Below are positions 10,896 to 23,032 of a stretch of 64,000 nt of DNA, piece by piece; position 1 is the stretch's first letter, and each line of letters opens with the position of its first letter. A program made the translations under genes and the position numbers. This stretch comes from Brachynemurus nebulosus (Eukaryota > Arthropoda > Insecta > Neuroptera > Myrmeleontidae): contig JAPWDM010000008.1 of the NCBI GenBank assembly GCA_035578155.1, positions 20,670,598 to 20,734,597 on the forward strand. Reading direction: 5' to 3'. The notes beneath the pieces are model-generated. The model was not told the DNA's origin, did no database searches, and saw only the letters and a list, made by a program, of their open reading frames with translations.

Positions 10896-11386
10896 CGTGG
10901 GCGGTTCAATTAGTACCCGTGTTTGACGACAGAGGGCGTTCCTGAGGGAATTTGGTGTTATCATCGTGTGCTGCCATCTATCAAGCGACGGTAGAAGAAA
11001 TTTCAGACTGATTGATAGGTTAGTTTGGATTTGGCAGCTATTCGAGTAAGAAGACGTGTTTCGTGATTTTCGCTAAGATGGAAAAAGAGTTGTTCGCGAG
11101 TTGTTGTCCGCAAGCCATTTCTTCATGTTAGGGAACAAGAAAAAGTTGCAGGGGGTGTGGCAGCAATTCATGTAGTTTGGCGACAACAACTCCGGATACT
11201 GCTCTTTTTTCATCTTAGCGAAAAAAAGTCTTACTCAAATCCAAACCAACCTATCAAACTAACCTATCAATCAGTTTGAAATTGCTTTTACCGTCGTTTG
11301 ATAGATGGCAGCACACGATGATAACACCAACTTTCCTTAGGAACGCCCTCTGTCGTCAAACACGGGTACTTATTAAACCGCCCACG
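10896..11386. mobile_element. 491-bp mariner-like foldback element, TA duplication
   Basis: CGTGGGCGGTT opens the element and AACCGCCCACG closes it, with TA on each side (10894-10895, 11387-11388). The inverted arms extend about 200 bp or more, including CATCTATCAAGCGACGG against CCGTCGTTTGATAGATG. The centre still shows partial pairing. No open transposase frame is present, so it is non-autonomous. The Tc1/mariner assignment rests on the TA target and end style. Confidence 0.8.
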
Positions 11387-11388
11387 TA

Positions 11389-12382
11389 TCTATAACATGA
11401 ACCAGTCAAGAAAGAGCTACAAAGATTGCAGTGCATCCGGTTCGATTTCACCGAAAGTTACCCAACCTGAAATTCGTTAATTTCAAGCTGGTAATTACTT
11501 TCAGTTTCAGTTAACCACTTTAGAGGTTAAGCCTAGACACACTGAAAAAGAGATGTTGTTACTCTGGGGAGTTAGCAAATGCTCTTGACAGAGTTCAGGA
11601 CGCCTTGAAGACTCCTTCGAATTACGAACTCTGGAAATTTGATTACAGAGGCAAAAACCTGTACGCAAGCTATCTTTGCGTCTTTTTAAAGACGCAAAGA
11701 TAACTACAAATCCTAAACTCGTTACACCGATCAAAAAAAAAGACTACCCAATCACATCCAAGACATCCAACGTAATGAAATCTCCTCCGAAAACAACTTC
11801 ATCGATACAATTACGTGAATAAAGAAAAGTGATGTATCTAATCTAGAAAATTTAATAGTCTGCTATGCTGGTGTAAATTAAAATTCACCCAAGCGTATAA
11901 TTACCTTTTTCGTCATATCCATTTCCCGCCAGTTTCTTCCATCTAATCAATGTAATAACTGACGCTGTCATACCGGAAAACTGTATCATGCACGCCGGTT
12001 ACAAAAGCCGGTAGAATTGCCTGTTGCGTTTCTTCCTTGTAATATAATTTTATTGTTTCGTCCTATACATGCATATTCGGGTGCCACTAACCCACCTATA
12101 TACAGGAGATAAAGTTACAGAAAATTGACTTGTTATACGTAGATATGTACGGATTCGGTGTGATTCGAGAGACTAACATGGATTGAGAGAGAGATCATTT
12201 GCACCGTTTCCGGTGGTTGGATTGCGATGGATGGATGCTAGTCGAAGGCAATCAGTCGACTGATTGTAAGTGACATGAAATGAACATTGATTGGGTGGAA
12301 CTTTGAATTGGGAGGTAATTGAGGATGATGCGGAGTTACTTTATTAACAGAAGTTGAAATGAACTACTGGTATAATCCATTA
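11389..12382. other. apparently unique sequence, no supported gene
   Basis: A 15-bp perfect hairpin (TATCTTTGCGTCTTT and its complement) lies at 11671-11702. A 33-residue frame with polar residues ends at TGA near 11818, too short to call. A GTAAGT at about 12267 follows an in-frame stop, so it is not a donor for that frame. This stretch is less repeat-like than its surroundings and could be intron or untranslated sequence. Confidence 0.4.
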
Positions 12383-13537
12383 GGGTGTGCCAAAAGAAAA
12401 ATTTGTTCTTCTCTCGTTCTCCGCTCAAAATATCATAGGATACGTCTAAAGAAACATCCTCACCAAAGCGCAGCTCAAAATTCCAATTTTTAGAGATGCA
12501 TCATCGAGCCTAAAGTTTTCTCATTTAAATAACACAGGAAAAACGATTTTTTATATTATTTACTCCTGCAAACTATGAAGAAATTATTTTTCCATAAAAT
12601 GAATCAAAACACCTTACTAAGCATTAAATTTTGGACAAAAAATTTCATTGAGTCAAATTTCTATCACCAATATTTCACTTTCTACAGAGCCTTAAAATTT
12701 AAATTTCTTGAAATTTTGCGTTTTTTTACATATTTAAGCTAAACTATTAAAGATAGGACAAAAAGTTAAATGACAATCTTGTAGTACAATTGACGCTTTA
12801 CAAAAAAGTTTCTTACAAATTTTTCGTATTACAAATAGTTACAAAGTTACGGACCCTCAAAATTTATTTTATTTATTTTTTTAGCGAAGAGAAAATACAG
12901 CTATTACAGCGGGTGTTATGAAAAGATCTAAATCCGGGACTATGGTAGAAATTTGTTTTGAGACCTCGAGAAACCGAGAATGACCGAAATTTCTGTCATA
13001 ATCCCGGACTCAGGTTTTTTCATGACACCGGCTGTAATAGCTGAATTTCCATTTTCCAAAAAATAAGTAAGTATCAAAAATTTGAGGGTCTGTAACATTG
13101 TAACTATTTGTATTACGAAAAATTTGTAAGGAACTTTTTTGTAAAACGTCAGTTGGACTACAAAATAGTCATTTAACTTTTTGTCCTATCTTTAATGGTT
13201 TAGCTTAAAAATGTAAAAAAAGTAAAATTTAAATTTTAAGGCTCTGTAGGAAGTGAAATATTGGTGATAGAAATTTGACTCAATGAAATTTTTTGTCCAA
13301 AATTTAATGCTTAATAAGGTGCTTTGATTCATGTTATGGAAAAATAATTTCTTCATAATTTGCAGGAGTAAATAATATAAAAAATTGTTTTTCCTGTGTT
13401 ATTTAAATGGGAAAGCTTTAGGCTCGATGACGTATCTCTAAAAATTGGAATTTTGAGCTGCGCTTTGGTAAGGATGTTTGTTTAGACGTATCCTATGATA
13501 TTTTGAGCGGAGAGCGATTTTTTTTTTTGGCACATCC
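12383..13537. mobile_element. 1.15-kb foldback TIR element
   Basis: Arms of about 490 bp (12383-12870 and 13065-13537) are inverted copies with scattered differences. Ends are GGGTGTGCC and GGCACATCC, flanked by TA on both sides (12381-12382, 13538-13539), as for Tc1/mariner-type insertion. The spacer holds a family-S fragment that is itself palindromic (12885-13055). No coding sequence is present. The long arms would give a stable hairpin RNA if transcribed. Confidence 0.82.
12885..13055. mobile_element. palindromic family-S fragment in the foldback spacer
   Basis: AGCTATTACAGC with GGGACTATGGTAGAAATTTG on the left is mirrored by ATAATCCCGGACTC and GGCTGTAATAGCT on the right. Both halves match the right half of the family-S element at 9380-9490, so this is an inverted duplication of that half. 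Confidence 0.7.
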
Positions 13538-13539
13538 TA

Positions 13540-14062
13540 ATAATACATACGTGAAAATATGGTAGTTTCAGTTGTTACAAAATTCGAATTTTCATGTCAA
13601 AAGAATTGTTCCAGAATGATTAAATATTAAATTACTATCAAATTAGGAAAATTTTACCTGCAGATTCATAAGAAATTATCTAACCCTTAACCATTGACGT
13701 TATGAATATGGTGCGTCGATTAAATTATTTTTTATTCGATGATAGAAAACAATGCTTAAGTGGTCGGAAAACGACATTTCATATTACCGGACCAAATGTT
13801 GTTCTAACTAATGGTGGAAATGATTTCAGGATACAATAATTATATTTAAGATTGTAAAGAATGGCTTTTAAACGTTTCTCTAGTACTTAAGATACTGTCA
13901 ATATTTATCTGAATAACATGCTTGAGCAAGTGGTTGAAAAAAATACATTTTTTATTGGAGGTTTTAATGCTATTTCAGTTTATGACAGAAATGATTCCAA
14001 GCTGCAGGAATTATAAACATTTCTGAAAGGCTTAAGAAAGTGTTGTTATTTATATAAAATTA
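13540..14062 (-). mobile_element. relic related to the 4.6-kb hAT element
   Basis: Read in reverse, 13760-13925 aligns by eye with 4670-4815: ACGACATTTCATATTA, GAAATGATT and CTTTTAAACGTTTCTCT correspond. A further similar segment follows to about 14045. No ends or target duplication are visible, and no frame is open. Confidence 0.5.
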
Positions 14063-14070
14063 CATCGAGC

Positions 14071-14386
14071 TAGGGCCGGATTAACCCTGAGTCCGCCCCT
14101 AGGCACCTTGAAAAATGCCGCCTTTACCTTTTGTTTGAAAAAAAGGAAATCTTGAAAAAAAAAGTAAATCACAAACTTTTCTGCCCTGTTTTAAAAATTT
14201 GCCGCCCCTTTTCCTACCTTTTTTACAAAATTTCTCTTAAAAAAAATAAGTGACGAGCAAAAAAAAAAAAGAAAAAAGAAACGTTAGTTACTCATTTTTC
14301 CGCCCTATTTTAAAAATTTACCGCCCCTAAAAATCTCCCGCCCCTAGGCCATGGCCTAGGGTGGCCTATTGGCTAAGCTGACCCTG
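14071..14386. mobile_element. hAT MITE, family A copy 1
   Basis: It starts TAGGGCCGGATTAACCC and ends GGCTAAGCTGACCCTG, whose complement begins CAGGGTCAGCTTAGCC. The 8-bp duplication CATCGAGC is perfect (14063-14070, 14387-14394). A second copy lies at 26931-27257. CCGCCCCTAGGC motifs sit inside both ends. It is non-coding and landed within the terminus of the next element. Confidence 0.92.
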
Positions 14387-14752
14387 CATCGAGCCATTAC
14401 CGCCGATTTATCGTAAACGACACTTTTATCGAAATTGAAATTTTTATTGCAAGCAACATTTTAAACAGTAACGGACCAAGCAGTGTTAACGTTTTTCTCC
14501 AAAATTCGTTAATTAGCGAGTTATAGCAACTGCTTAGTTTATCCTTAATACAACACATTTTCACATTTTAGCGTAACCGACAATAACCATGTTTATCGTA
14601 AGGCTAATAAAATAATAGGAATAATACGCTCAGGCGTAATAAAATTAAGACAGCAGAAATATAGCAAGCGCCATACAAATGTTTAAAAAATCTTTCTCCT
14701 GTAAAATTTGATATTTATCGGTTACGCTAAAATGGCGGTAATGGCTCGACAT
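14387..14752. mobile_element. TIR element split at its left tip by a hAT MITE
   Basis: CGAGCCATTACCGCC at the left end is repeated inverted as GGCGGTAATGGCTCG at 14734-14749. The interior has TTATCGTAAACGAC-type motifs that resemble the interiors at 20754-21020 and 39290-39720. The target duplication of the neighbouring MITE copies this element's tip, so this element is the older of the two. Confidence 0.65.
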
Positions 14753-16027
14753 AATCGGCCCAGTGATCAGAAAACCGCGTTTCATATTAAATATAAGTGT
14801 AATAATTTAGAAAACTGATAATTGTCATATGCGTTCCTATAATTATGTGATCGGTCCGGCTAAATTACCAGAAATTTTACCGGGCCATGATTGAAAAAAG
14901 GTTGCGAAACGCTAATCTAGAGGACAGAAAACGCAAGCGTAGTCAAATAAGGAACCATTTCGTGAATACATAAAACAATTACTGATTTAGTGTGTAACTC
15001 AAATCAAATCCATTAAGGATTAGTAAAGACACTTCTCAACGTGCGAAAAGTTCCTCATAAGGAGGACACGAACCCTGCCGAATGTGTTCATTCTGTCATA
15101 CGTTGTAGATTGTTGAAAGATAGAAAATAAAGGACACATATTTGGAGGACGAATTAAATTAGCCCATTTTAACAGTATCAATACATTTGAGAACGTGCGC
15201 GTTCTACTTTCGTTAATTTTTAAAAAAGATACACCGTTTACGAGACATTTACAATCAAAAGGTTACGATTACGAAGAGTATAGTTTAAAGATATAATTGT
15301 TATACATTTTCTGAAATTTTTGTGACATAACTAAAAGATTTATCACCAAGTTACTAAAATTCAAGCAGCACATCTACAACAACTAAACAGAAATGATATT
15401 CTAGGTTTTTACAGACTTGAAAATCTTATTAGAAGAGAATACATATTAGTTTTATGCATAAATTCACTCTATCAAATCTTTCCTTTCTTCTAATACCCTA
15501 CAGTCAATTTAATAACATTTTTTGTTACTTATTTAAATATTAAACTTAATACCTCCCGCCCTCCTCTCCATTTACTCCCCTCCCCCTATCGGCTGATTTC
15601 CACTCACTGATCTATTTACAATTTATACAAATAAAATTTTGATCGATATGGTTTGGTTTGGTGGTTCGTTTGGTCATGGTTAGACAACAATGGCGACATG
15701 ACAGGATATTAGAAATCTGTTTGGTAACTTATTTGATTTCGTCGTTGCCGCAATATGTAATGTAAATATCATTTTCTTCGTTCATTGCACCCCTTGTTGG
15801 TTGTCCTTCCTGTTCTGATCTCATCCCGCTCCTGTGTTTGTCGGTCCGGTTACGTCATCCTCTTTTTCACTGTCTCATTTTAGTTCATCCATTCACTCAA
15901 TTCACTCACTCACTCACTCGTTTGCCAATTCAATTGGAGCCATCGGCTATTTTTCTATCATCCGAATTTATTATTAAAAACATTCATTTGTTTGTCAATG
16001 GGATAAGGGTGAAGACTTTTTTGTTTT
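14753..16027. other. mostly unique sequence
   Basis: No gene is supported. The stretch includes a pyrimidine-rich part (15547-15590), a (TCAC)n run near 15903-15920 and a 67-codon frame at 15838-16041 without recognisable features. Intron or intergenic sequence is the simplest reading. Confidence 0.4.
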
Positions 16028-16487
16028 TAGCGAATTTCTAGAATGGAAAATTCAGCTATTAGAACCATTGTCATGATGAAACTTGAGTTCGGGATTATGA
16101 CAAAAATTTGTTTTGAGGTGTCTGAAAACTTAAATTGACATTCACTAAAATTTATATATGTACATATGTATTTATCAATCAACACGATAACTCTCGAACT
16201 GAACATTCTGTTTTCACGAAATTTGGTGAAAACGTTGAAAATCCAGAAATCTTGAATGAGTTCTTCAGCCAGACGTGTCCGATACCCAGAACATGGTTTT
16301 CTAGGCATTTTTCATGAAGAGAATCAATTTTTTTGTCAGAATTTACCCAAGTTCAAAAATTATTGCGACATTTTTTTACAACATTGGAAAGAGGAGAAGA
16401 AATCGCATAAAAGAAGTTTTCGAGAAAATTTAATTTTTTTAAATGAAAATTCGCTATGTTATGCAGGATGCTATGACAGGAGTATTT
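16028..16487 (-). mobile_element. MITE family S, minus-strand copy
   Basis: TAGCGAATTTCTAGAATGG opens it, with CACGATAACTCTCGAAC in the middle and GCTATGTTATGCAGGATGC near the end. These are the reference motifs of 8962-9490 in reverse. In place of the long TA tract there is only a short TATATGTACATATG segment, so the tract varies greatly between copies. Confidence 0.75.
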
Positions 16488-17237
16488 TATATTGCCTTGA
16501 CTATATGTATACGAGGATGTTCCAAGTCAAATGTGAATTGGATTCCAAACAAGAATAAAGTTGTTTTCGCTAGATTTATCATTCTTGAATATTTGTAATC
16601 AAATATGGAAGCACGTTCTATTAACTGTTGTTAATTTTGTTTATGTATTATATTTTTCAAGTGTGTATCTTACTTATTATCTTACGTTGAAATTGCGAAA
16701 TAAAATTTAATCCAACTTAAGTGGATCATTATCAGGAACAGTTCTATTCTTAGCAATATTAAACAATAGATTATATCAAGACTTTCTTACACAATCAAAG
16801 CAAAGAGGATTATATATTGCAGTGTTCTAATTGGAGTGCTGTCTATCCTGTCTTTGATTCAAATCCCACAATGACTGGTTGCACAATAACCCGGCAGTAA
16901 GCTCTGTTAGACGAATCAGTATCTATGGCAACATTCTTTCTCTCCCTTCTGTTGCCAATTTTGAAGAAAGTTAAAATCCAATTATTATAGAAAGCAGGAA
17001 AAGAGAAAGATATATAATGAATAACTTGAAGTCCCACCTAAAGTAATTAAGAATCAGATATCTTTAAAGTGAAAAATCAATATGGCCGACAATATGATAA
17101 TGTTTTTGGCAGGTACCCTATTTTTAGTAGAAAATTTAGACTATTGCAGTCTATCCGACAACAACTAATCGAGGCGAGAGTAGGGGCGCTATTCGTTTTC
17201 GAACCCGTAAAACATAATTCTGAAGCAAGAATATACG
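16488..17237. other. non-coding stretch
   Basis: No gene or clear repeat is supported. A 64-codon minus-strand frame at 16843-17037 shows no family features. Confidence 0.4.
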
Positions 17238-17363
17238 TATAATTTGTTTATTACGTTTAGAATATGCTCACCATATTTCTTTCTCTGTTTTGTACATTTT
17301 TTCTGTTCTGCAAACAGAGGAAATATGGTGTCCATATTCCAAACAAAATAAACAAACTATATT
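17238..17363. repeat. imperfect hairpin
   Basis: GTTTATTACGTTTAGAATAT then CACCATATTTC on the left pairs with GGAAATATGGTG then ATTCCAAACAAAATAAAC on the right. The loop is T-rich and about 30 bases long. It is probably a MITE core. Confidence 0.6.
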
Positions 17364-18893
17364 TGTTTGTGTTTTATTTAATATTTAATTTCTGGCTTCA
17401 AGAAATCTGAAAAACTCAGAGAATTTAAGCTGTTATGGAAAAAACAGGAATTTTTTATTGAAATCAGGAAAATTTTTAATATATAATATTTAAATTATGT
17501 TCTTCGACTATGTTCTCTATAAAAACGTAGTACCCTGAATAAAAAAATCTAAAAATTTGGGTCTATTTATCAAGCTGCTGTTTATAGCTTCGGTATTAAT
17601 ATTAACGGTTTAATTACACTTTTGATTGTACCGGAAATAAAGAAAGAATCTTGGAAGTGATTGAGTTGTACTTCCGGTTCTGTCGTATAAAAAAAAAAAA
17701 CTGAATTTTGAATTGAAAAGATTTTTTTAGCAGTCAGGGAAAAACTCAAATATTTTCTAGAAAACCGGGAAATGTCAGGGAAATTTGGTGTTGAGAAAAA
17801 GTGACCACCTTGAAAAATTTAAAAAGCACTGATTTATGACTTGGAATGGATGAAGCGGAACAAAAACCACATTTAAGATTTGTAAGATTAGTAGACTAGT
17901 TAACTTAAGAATATGGTTAGGTAACAAAAACTTGGATAATTGGATAAAGTATGGACTCTTAATTGTCTCGTTAAAAGTATATTTAACCTTAAAATTACTC
18001 CCCAAATGAACCCCGTTTGACATTATGAAGATTTTTATCGCTACCTCTACACCATTTCTTCTGCACCATTGAACATAATCTGGGTCATTTATTTTCAAAC
18101 ATGTTTTAATTTTTAATCAGTTTTTTCAAATCATTTTCCGTCGTATGTAGTTTATAATAATCAGAAAGACCACTGCATTCGGTATACTCAACTTTATTTA
18201 AGAAAACAAAAACCATTGAATGAAAAGATCTTTATAAGTTTTTTAAATTTTTTTTGTAAGAACTTTGTTGTTCTTATTTTATTCAAACTTCAAGTATGTA
18301 CCTAGTTTTTTAAAGACAGATAAGAAGCGAAATAAGTTCATACATACATGGAGTAAACCACCTATGCCATTCTATTATGTAAAATTTTGCTCTGGTTATT
18401 ATGATATGGAAAGTGGTCTTAGAATATCAAATGAGCAGTGGATAGAGTAGATGATCATTTTATTTTTGTTTGAAGCATTTTAACAAGTCTGTTTTTTAAG
18501 ATTCTTACTTGAATAGTGTAGGTTAACCTTGGCTATTTTCATAATGCACGTAATAATACTTCATGCTGGGTATATCATGATCTACGCCTAAACATTCCTC
18601 ACGAATCCCTCTATCCATTAGGGGCCATCGATAAAGTACGTACGCAATAAAGAAGAGGGGACACGTGTAGCGTTCTTCATTTTTTTTATTCGCTAAAAAA
18701 AAATTACAATAATTTTGTATTGCAGTAAAATTCTATGAACAAATGAAATTGTTTAAACAGAATTTTTGTATGTTTCAAGACATCCATAGACATCCAAAGG
18801 TTAAAATATTGACAATTGTATAGATAAATAAAAATAATTAAATAAGTAAATAAGATTTGTGTAGATATCAGTAAAACACAGTGGCGGGGGGTG
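17364..18893. other. non-coding stretch with an unrecognised minus-strand frame
   Basis: A minus-strand frame at 17775-18098 encodes about 107 residues beginning near KINDPDYVQWCRRNGVEVA. The first half looks protein-like and the second half does not. There is no splice or family support, so I do not call a gene. GGAAAATC/CAGGGAAA-type repeats lie at 17400-17790. At 18620-18640 GGGGCCATCGATAAAGTACG resembles a transposon terminus without a partner. Confidence 0.3.
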
Positions 18894-19242
18894 TAGTGAT
18901 GAGCAAAATTAGTCTTGGTCTTGCAGTCTTGTCTTGGTCTTGCATTTTTTGCAAGAGCAAGACCAAGACTATAAGTATGACTGCAAGACCAATACCAAGA
19001 CTCAAGTGAGTAAGACCAAGAAAAAAGCAAGACTCTTGCTAAACTATTTAAATAGTTTGAAAGTATAATTAATACGTAAAGATAGTAAAAATTCTGATTT
19101 TAGAAGAAAAAAATTCGCTAATAAAAAAATGCAAGAAAGTGCAAGATTTTTTAGCAATAACAAGACCAATACCAAGACTCTTAATGCAAGAACAAGACCA
19201 AGACCAAGACTGCCAAGTCTTGGTCTTGGTCTTGCATCACTA
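18894..19242. mobile_element. hAT MITE made of CAAGAC repeats
   Basis: It starts TAGTGATG and ends CATCACTA, flanked by a perfect 8-bp duplication GGGGGGTG (18886-18893, 19243-19250). Next to each end lie runs of GTCTTG or CAAGAC units, inverted between the ends. The subterminal repeats may be transposase binding sites, as is known for other hAT elements. It is non-coding. Confidence 0.9.
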
Positions 19243-19250
19243 GGGGGGTG

Positions 19251-20668
19251 GTTGTAGTGAATTTTTCTTTCTAAATTATGTACTTTAAAGTATATCGTAA
19301 GTTTGTAACAATTCATTACTATTCATTATTAAATCAAAAAGTTAAAATTTTTCCCAATTTAATATTAGCAAAGGATATATTTATGCAAAAAGAAATAAAC
19401 TGGTGTGATTTAAAATATATTAAATAAATTATTTTATTTACACGTAACAGCCTCCTCTTTTACCAAAAAATACCTGATAAAATTTGGAGTTGGGGGTGGA
19501 GGATGGAACCCCAATGATTTTATAACTTTTGATTTTGGTATCATAATAAAGATCTTAGTGCCATTTACAAACATATATAGTTTCCCTACCAAAGCTCTTA
19601 CAATTTCCTTCGCCTCCCCCTTAAACCGCTTATGGGCACGAACCAAATAGCTCGTGATTACTTTTAGTAAAATCTACAATCCACCAAAGTTTCAAAAAAT
19701 TTTGAGAGATACAGTTGGATACCTTTCCTTGTAAGTTGGGAATCCCTGCTTTAGGGAGAATCTTAACTTATTCTTAACTTGATCAGGATAGCCTAGAATT
19801 TTTTCTATCAGATCTTTTCAAATAACTCTTGATGTATATTATCATTAGTGTCGTCTCTTTCCAATTATGTCGATACTCTAAACCCAATTTTATACACATG
19901 TCCGCTATTTTTATTTGCATTTTATAACACATACCTATATATAATAGTGTACATAGTTGATAGCACGGCAACATATATGTACCAAACGTGTATATGCTGC
20001 ACATACATATTTACATTCTTGGTCATTGGCATTTTTGTAACAATGACAGCGCATTGTAAAAATGATTATATTACACTGATAAACTTAACCGTCTATATTC
20101 TAATCCACCACACATTCTAACTTCGAAACGTTCTCATAACATCAAACTATTTCAGGTTAAAATGTAGATAAATATAGAATATACTACGTACCAATGTAAA
20201 TGGTCTCAGTAGACTTAAACGTCGATACAGTAGATCAATAAGTATAATCTATTTAAATATTGTAAAGAATGTTTTAATGAAAAATTCAGTTTAAATATAA
20301 GGTTAGTTAGTGTTTGGTACTGTTTGTGTATGTTAAACTGTTCGGACCATGTACGTTGGAAATGTGTATTTATACTTACCTATATGTTTCAATTTTAATT
20401 AAAAACTTTCTTGATAAACGTTCTTATCTCGGTATTCTTTGCATCCTGACTCTGAAGATAAGCTCTTCAAGTATTAAACGTCTTAAAAGATAACCATTCA
20501 CAATATTCACATATGTTCCCTATTCTTATATCATGCAACCTGCATGTATAAAAATAACAAATAACCTTCTTATTATGTATGTACAAGCAAAATTTATGAG
20601 AATTTTATGAAAAAAGTATTCTTGTTGCGAATGTAAACTCAAGAATAATGGTTTGTGTTTTACTACTA
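19251..20668. other. non-coding stretch with a solo hAT-like end
   Basis: At 19727-19752 GTTGGGAATCCCTGCTTTAG reads in reverse as a CAGGGATTCCCAAC terminus of hAT type; the partner end is not found. Nothing else can be supported, and the minus-strand frame at 19434-19646 has no recognisable content. Confidence 0.4.
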
Positions 20669-21337
20669 CAGAAATCTCCCGAAGAACACGATTAATTGGT
20701 TCCGTGTTCTTTGAAATCGTGTTGTTCGATACCACAATCTATTTTTGGACTGTTAAAATCTATTTTTCGATATCGAACATTATCGATAACGAACCACTTA
20801 TCATAAATTGATTATAATTGTTGAATTTTAGCTCTATTAGTCCCTCTGATTTGGTCAACAATAGAATATCTTACATAATTACATTTCGTTACTTTTCGTA
20901 ATCGTAAACGTTTGATCGTAAATATCTCGTAAACGGTGCGCCGTAGTGAAAAAATAACTGTCGAAACCTACTTTTCGTTATCAAAAATTGTCGATATCGA
21001 AAATAACGATATTTTCGGAATTTAAATATGTAAATTTCTACATACTCGTTATCATTTCTGTTAAAATAATAAAATTCTCTAAAATTTTTAGTAATTTTAG
21101 TATTTTCCTCTTATAATTGACAGATTCAATTTACACGATTTTTATTCGTGTAAATCAAATCCACATGGAACTGATATATTCGTGCACATTGAGGACCGAT
21201 GCAACTTTATATTAAATATAATATGTATTTTATTCTTTTTCAGGAGAATTACTTAAAAATCGTGTTGTTTGAAACCGTATAATTCGGGGGAAGGGTACCC
21301 GTGTTCTTCGAGTATCGTGTTCTTCGGGGGTTACCTG
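20669..21337. mobile_element. TIR element with repeated AAGAACACGAT motif
   Basis: Left CAG, then CTCCCGAAGAACACGAT, is inverted at the right as ATCGTGTTCTTCGGGGG and CCTG. A second, inner copy of GTGTTCTT follows on each side. The centre (20754-21020) contains CGATATCG-rich sequence like 39290-39720. No 8-bp duplication is visible. It is probably hAT-like but unproven. Confidence 0.6.
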
Positions 21338-21539
21338 TTTTTTATTAAAAGATTACTATAGGTCTCCGAAGTGATTTACAAATACCACATTTTAAAAAAT
21401 GTTCTGCCCATATTTTAAGGTAATGAACCGTTTGGCATCAAATGCTAAGAATGAAAATTTTGTAAAATATCTGTAAAATTTTCTAATCGTGTTAATTAAT
21501 GTAATAAACAAGTACAATTTACAAATTTGATAATTTGTT

Positions 21540-22110
21540 TGTTTAGACCAATCTCGAGAATTAAGTACCCAAACGATTTCAAAGATTCTGTCACTATGGG
21601 ACCCAAAATAAATAAAAAGCTGGATAGGTCTTGATCAAATTTTGCATAAATAGTATAATTCAGATTTTGGAGAAATGAAACTTAAGTTTGAGTTATCCCC
21701 AAGAGGTCCTGACATCCCAGAAAAGGCGTAAAATTAACGACTGATCTTTACTAAATTTTGTTTAAATATACTATTGGAATTCCAGTAAAAATGAACGTGA
21801 AGCATCTTGACCAAATTTTGCTCAAATACTATTGCGATTTTTTCTCAATAAATATTAGTTAATTTCTGAATATTTTTCTCCGTGTGAAAAAATGAACATT
21901 AAAATTATCCGCCAGCATCTTGGGGCCTCAGAAAGTGCCAAAAATGAACGACTGAACACTGATTGTTATCAAATTTTGTTTTAACTATTATTTAAATACC
22001 GGAAAAAATGAATGTGAGGTTAATTTTTTTTCCTAGGATTCTGAATACTTAAGAAGCGTTCAAAATAAACAGTTTGGTGGATATTGTCAAAATTTTGCTT
22101 AAAATTGCCC
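21540..22110. repeat. decayed tandem array
   Basis: Five worn copies of a motif close to ATCAAATTTTGCTTAAATA occur near 21632, 21757, 21819, 21968 and 22087, several near AAAATGAACG or similar. The spacing is irregular (about 60-150 bp). It is an old minisatellite-like array, not a gene. Confidence 0.5.
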
Positions 22111-22569
22111 CTTAGAGTTCTATATCAGTAAAAGATACATAATTATATAGGGAACTAAATGATCAAGTAGTTGATCTCCACAGTAATTGCTTAATAAACT
22201 CTAACACTGACAGACAACGCACAGCCTAAACCGTTGGGTTTAGAAGAAGAAAGGGTTTATAGAAAATTTCTTCTAAACCGAAGGGTTTAGAAGAAATTTT
22301 ACACAGGAGTTTCCTATGTAATGTATACGTAGATACATAGGTGGGCACTAAGAAAGGATTTTTGAAAATTCGTCCCCTAAGTGGGTTAAATAGGGGATAA
22401 AAATTTCTATGGAAATTGGTCATTTTTGAAGTTAGAGATATATAAAAAAATATGTTACTGCCTATATGGGTATTAAAATAAATAATACCTTATTTAATAA
22501 ATCTTTGACACTGACTGCTATCCTAAGATATTACCAATGGTAAATCCCATCGGGTGGGTATACGGCTAA
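22111..22569. other. short direct repeats and A/T-rich sequence
   Basis: GGGTTTAGAAGAA occurs at about 22217 and 22283, with a worn inverted form (TTCTTCTAAACC) between them. The rest has no gene. Confidence 0.45.
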
Positions 22570-23032
22570 TCTATACATATAATAAAACTGTAAATCTGTC
22601 TCTGTCTGCCTGTCTGTCTGTTCACGCATCACGTAAAAACTACTGGACGGATTTTAATGAAATTTGGTGTGATGATAATTTATTACCTGGGTCAACATCT
22701 AAGATAGGTACTTTTTATTCCGGGACAATGTCTCATTCCCACGGAAAAATGGAAAAACTATTTTGAGCATCTACACACATTACGCAAATTTACGTATTTC
22801 ATAAAAAATTTCATAACTGTAGTAACAAAAATTGTAAATAAATTTTGTAGTTTGGAAATTTTTCTGAATTTTAAATAAAAAAAAAATGTTGCTAATTGTG
22901 TACCGAAAAATACAATAAATACACAATTGTCAGTTTCGAGACAATTTAATGCATTTTGTGTTGCAAGAAACTACAAATTCGAAAAAGAAACTACTCAACG
23001 TTTCGCGTGAACAACGTCACGGGTACGGCTAG
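22570..23032 (+). mobile_element. non-autonomous Helitron-like element
   Basis: It starts with TC after A (TCTATACATATAATAAA) and ends CTAG before T (23029-23033). A CGTGA/TCACG hairpin at 23007-23020 precedes the end by about 8 bp. These are the defining features of Helitrons, which insert between A and T without target duplication. TCTGTCTGCCTGTCTGTC-type sequence follows the start. No Rep/helicase is present. The 70-codon frame in it is not a gene. Confidence 0.75.

Noticed and set aside
12130..12270. Exon ending at the GTAAGT near 12267
   Set aside because: The only long frame stops (GAC TGA) just before the donor and there is no acceptor upstream.
17775..18098. 107-codon minus-strand frame beginning near KINDPDYVQWCRR
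   Set aside because: The first part looks protein-like, but it lacks an ATG in good context, splice support or family similarity, and the second half is ordinary A/T-rich translation.
19044..19316. Leucine-rich minus-strand frame
   Set aside because: It is a translation of the CAAGAC repeats in the hAT MITE at 18894-19242.
21540..22110. CRISPR-like spaced repeats
   Set aside because: Units are degenerate, unequal in length and irregularly spaced, and the genome is eukaryotic.
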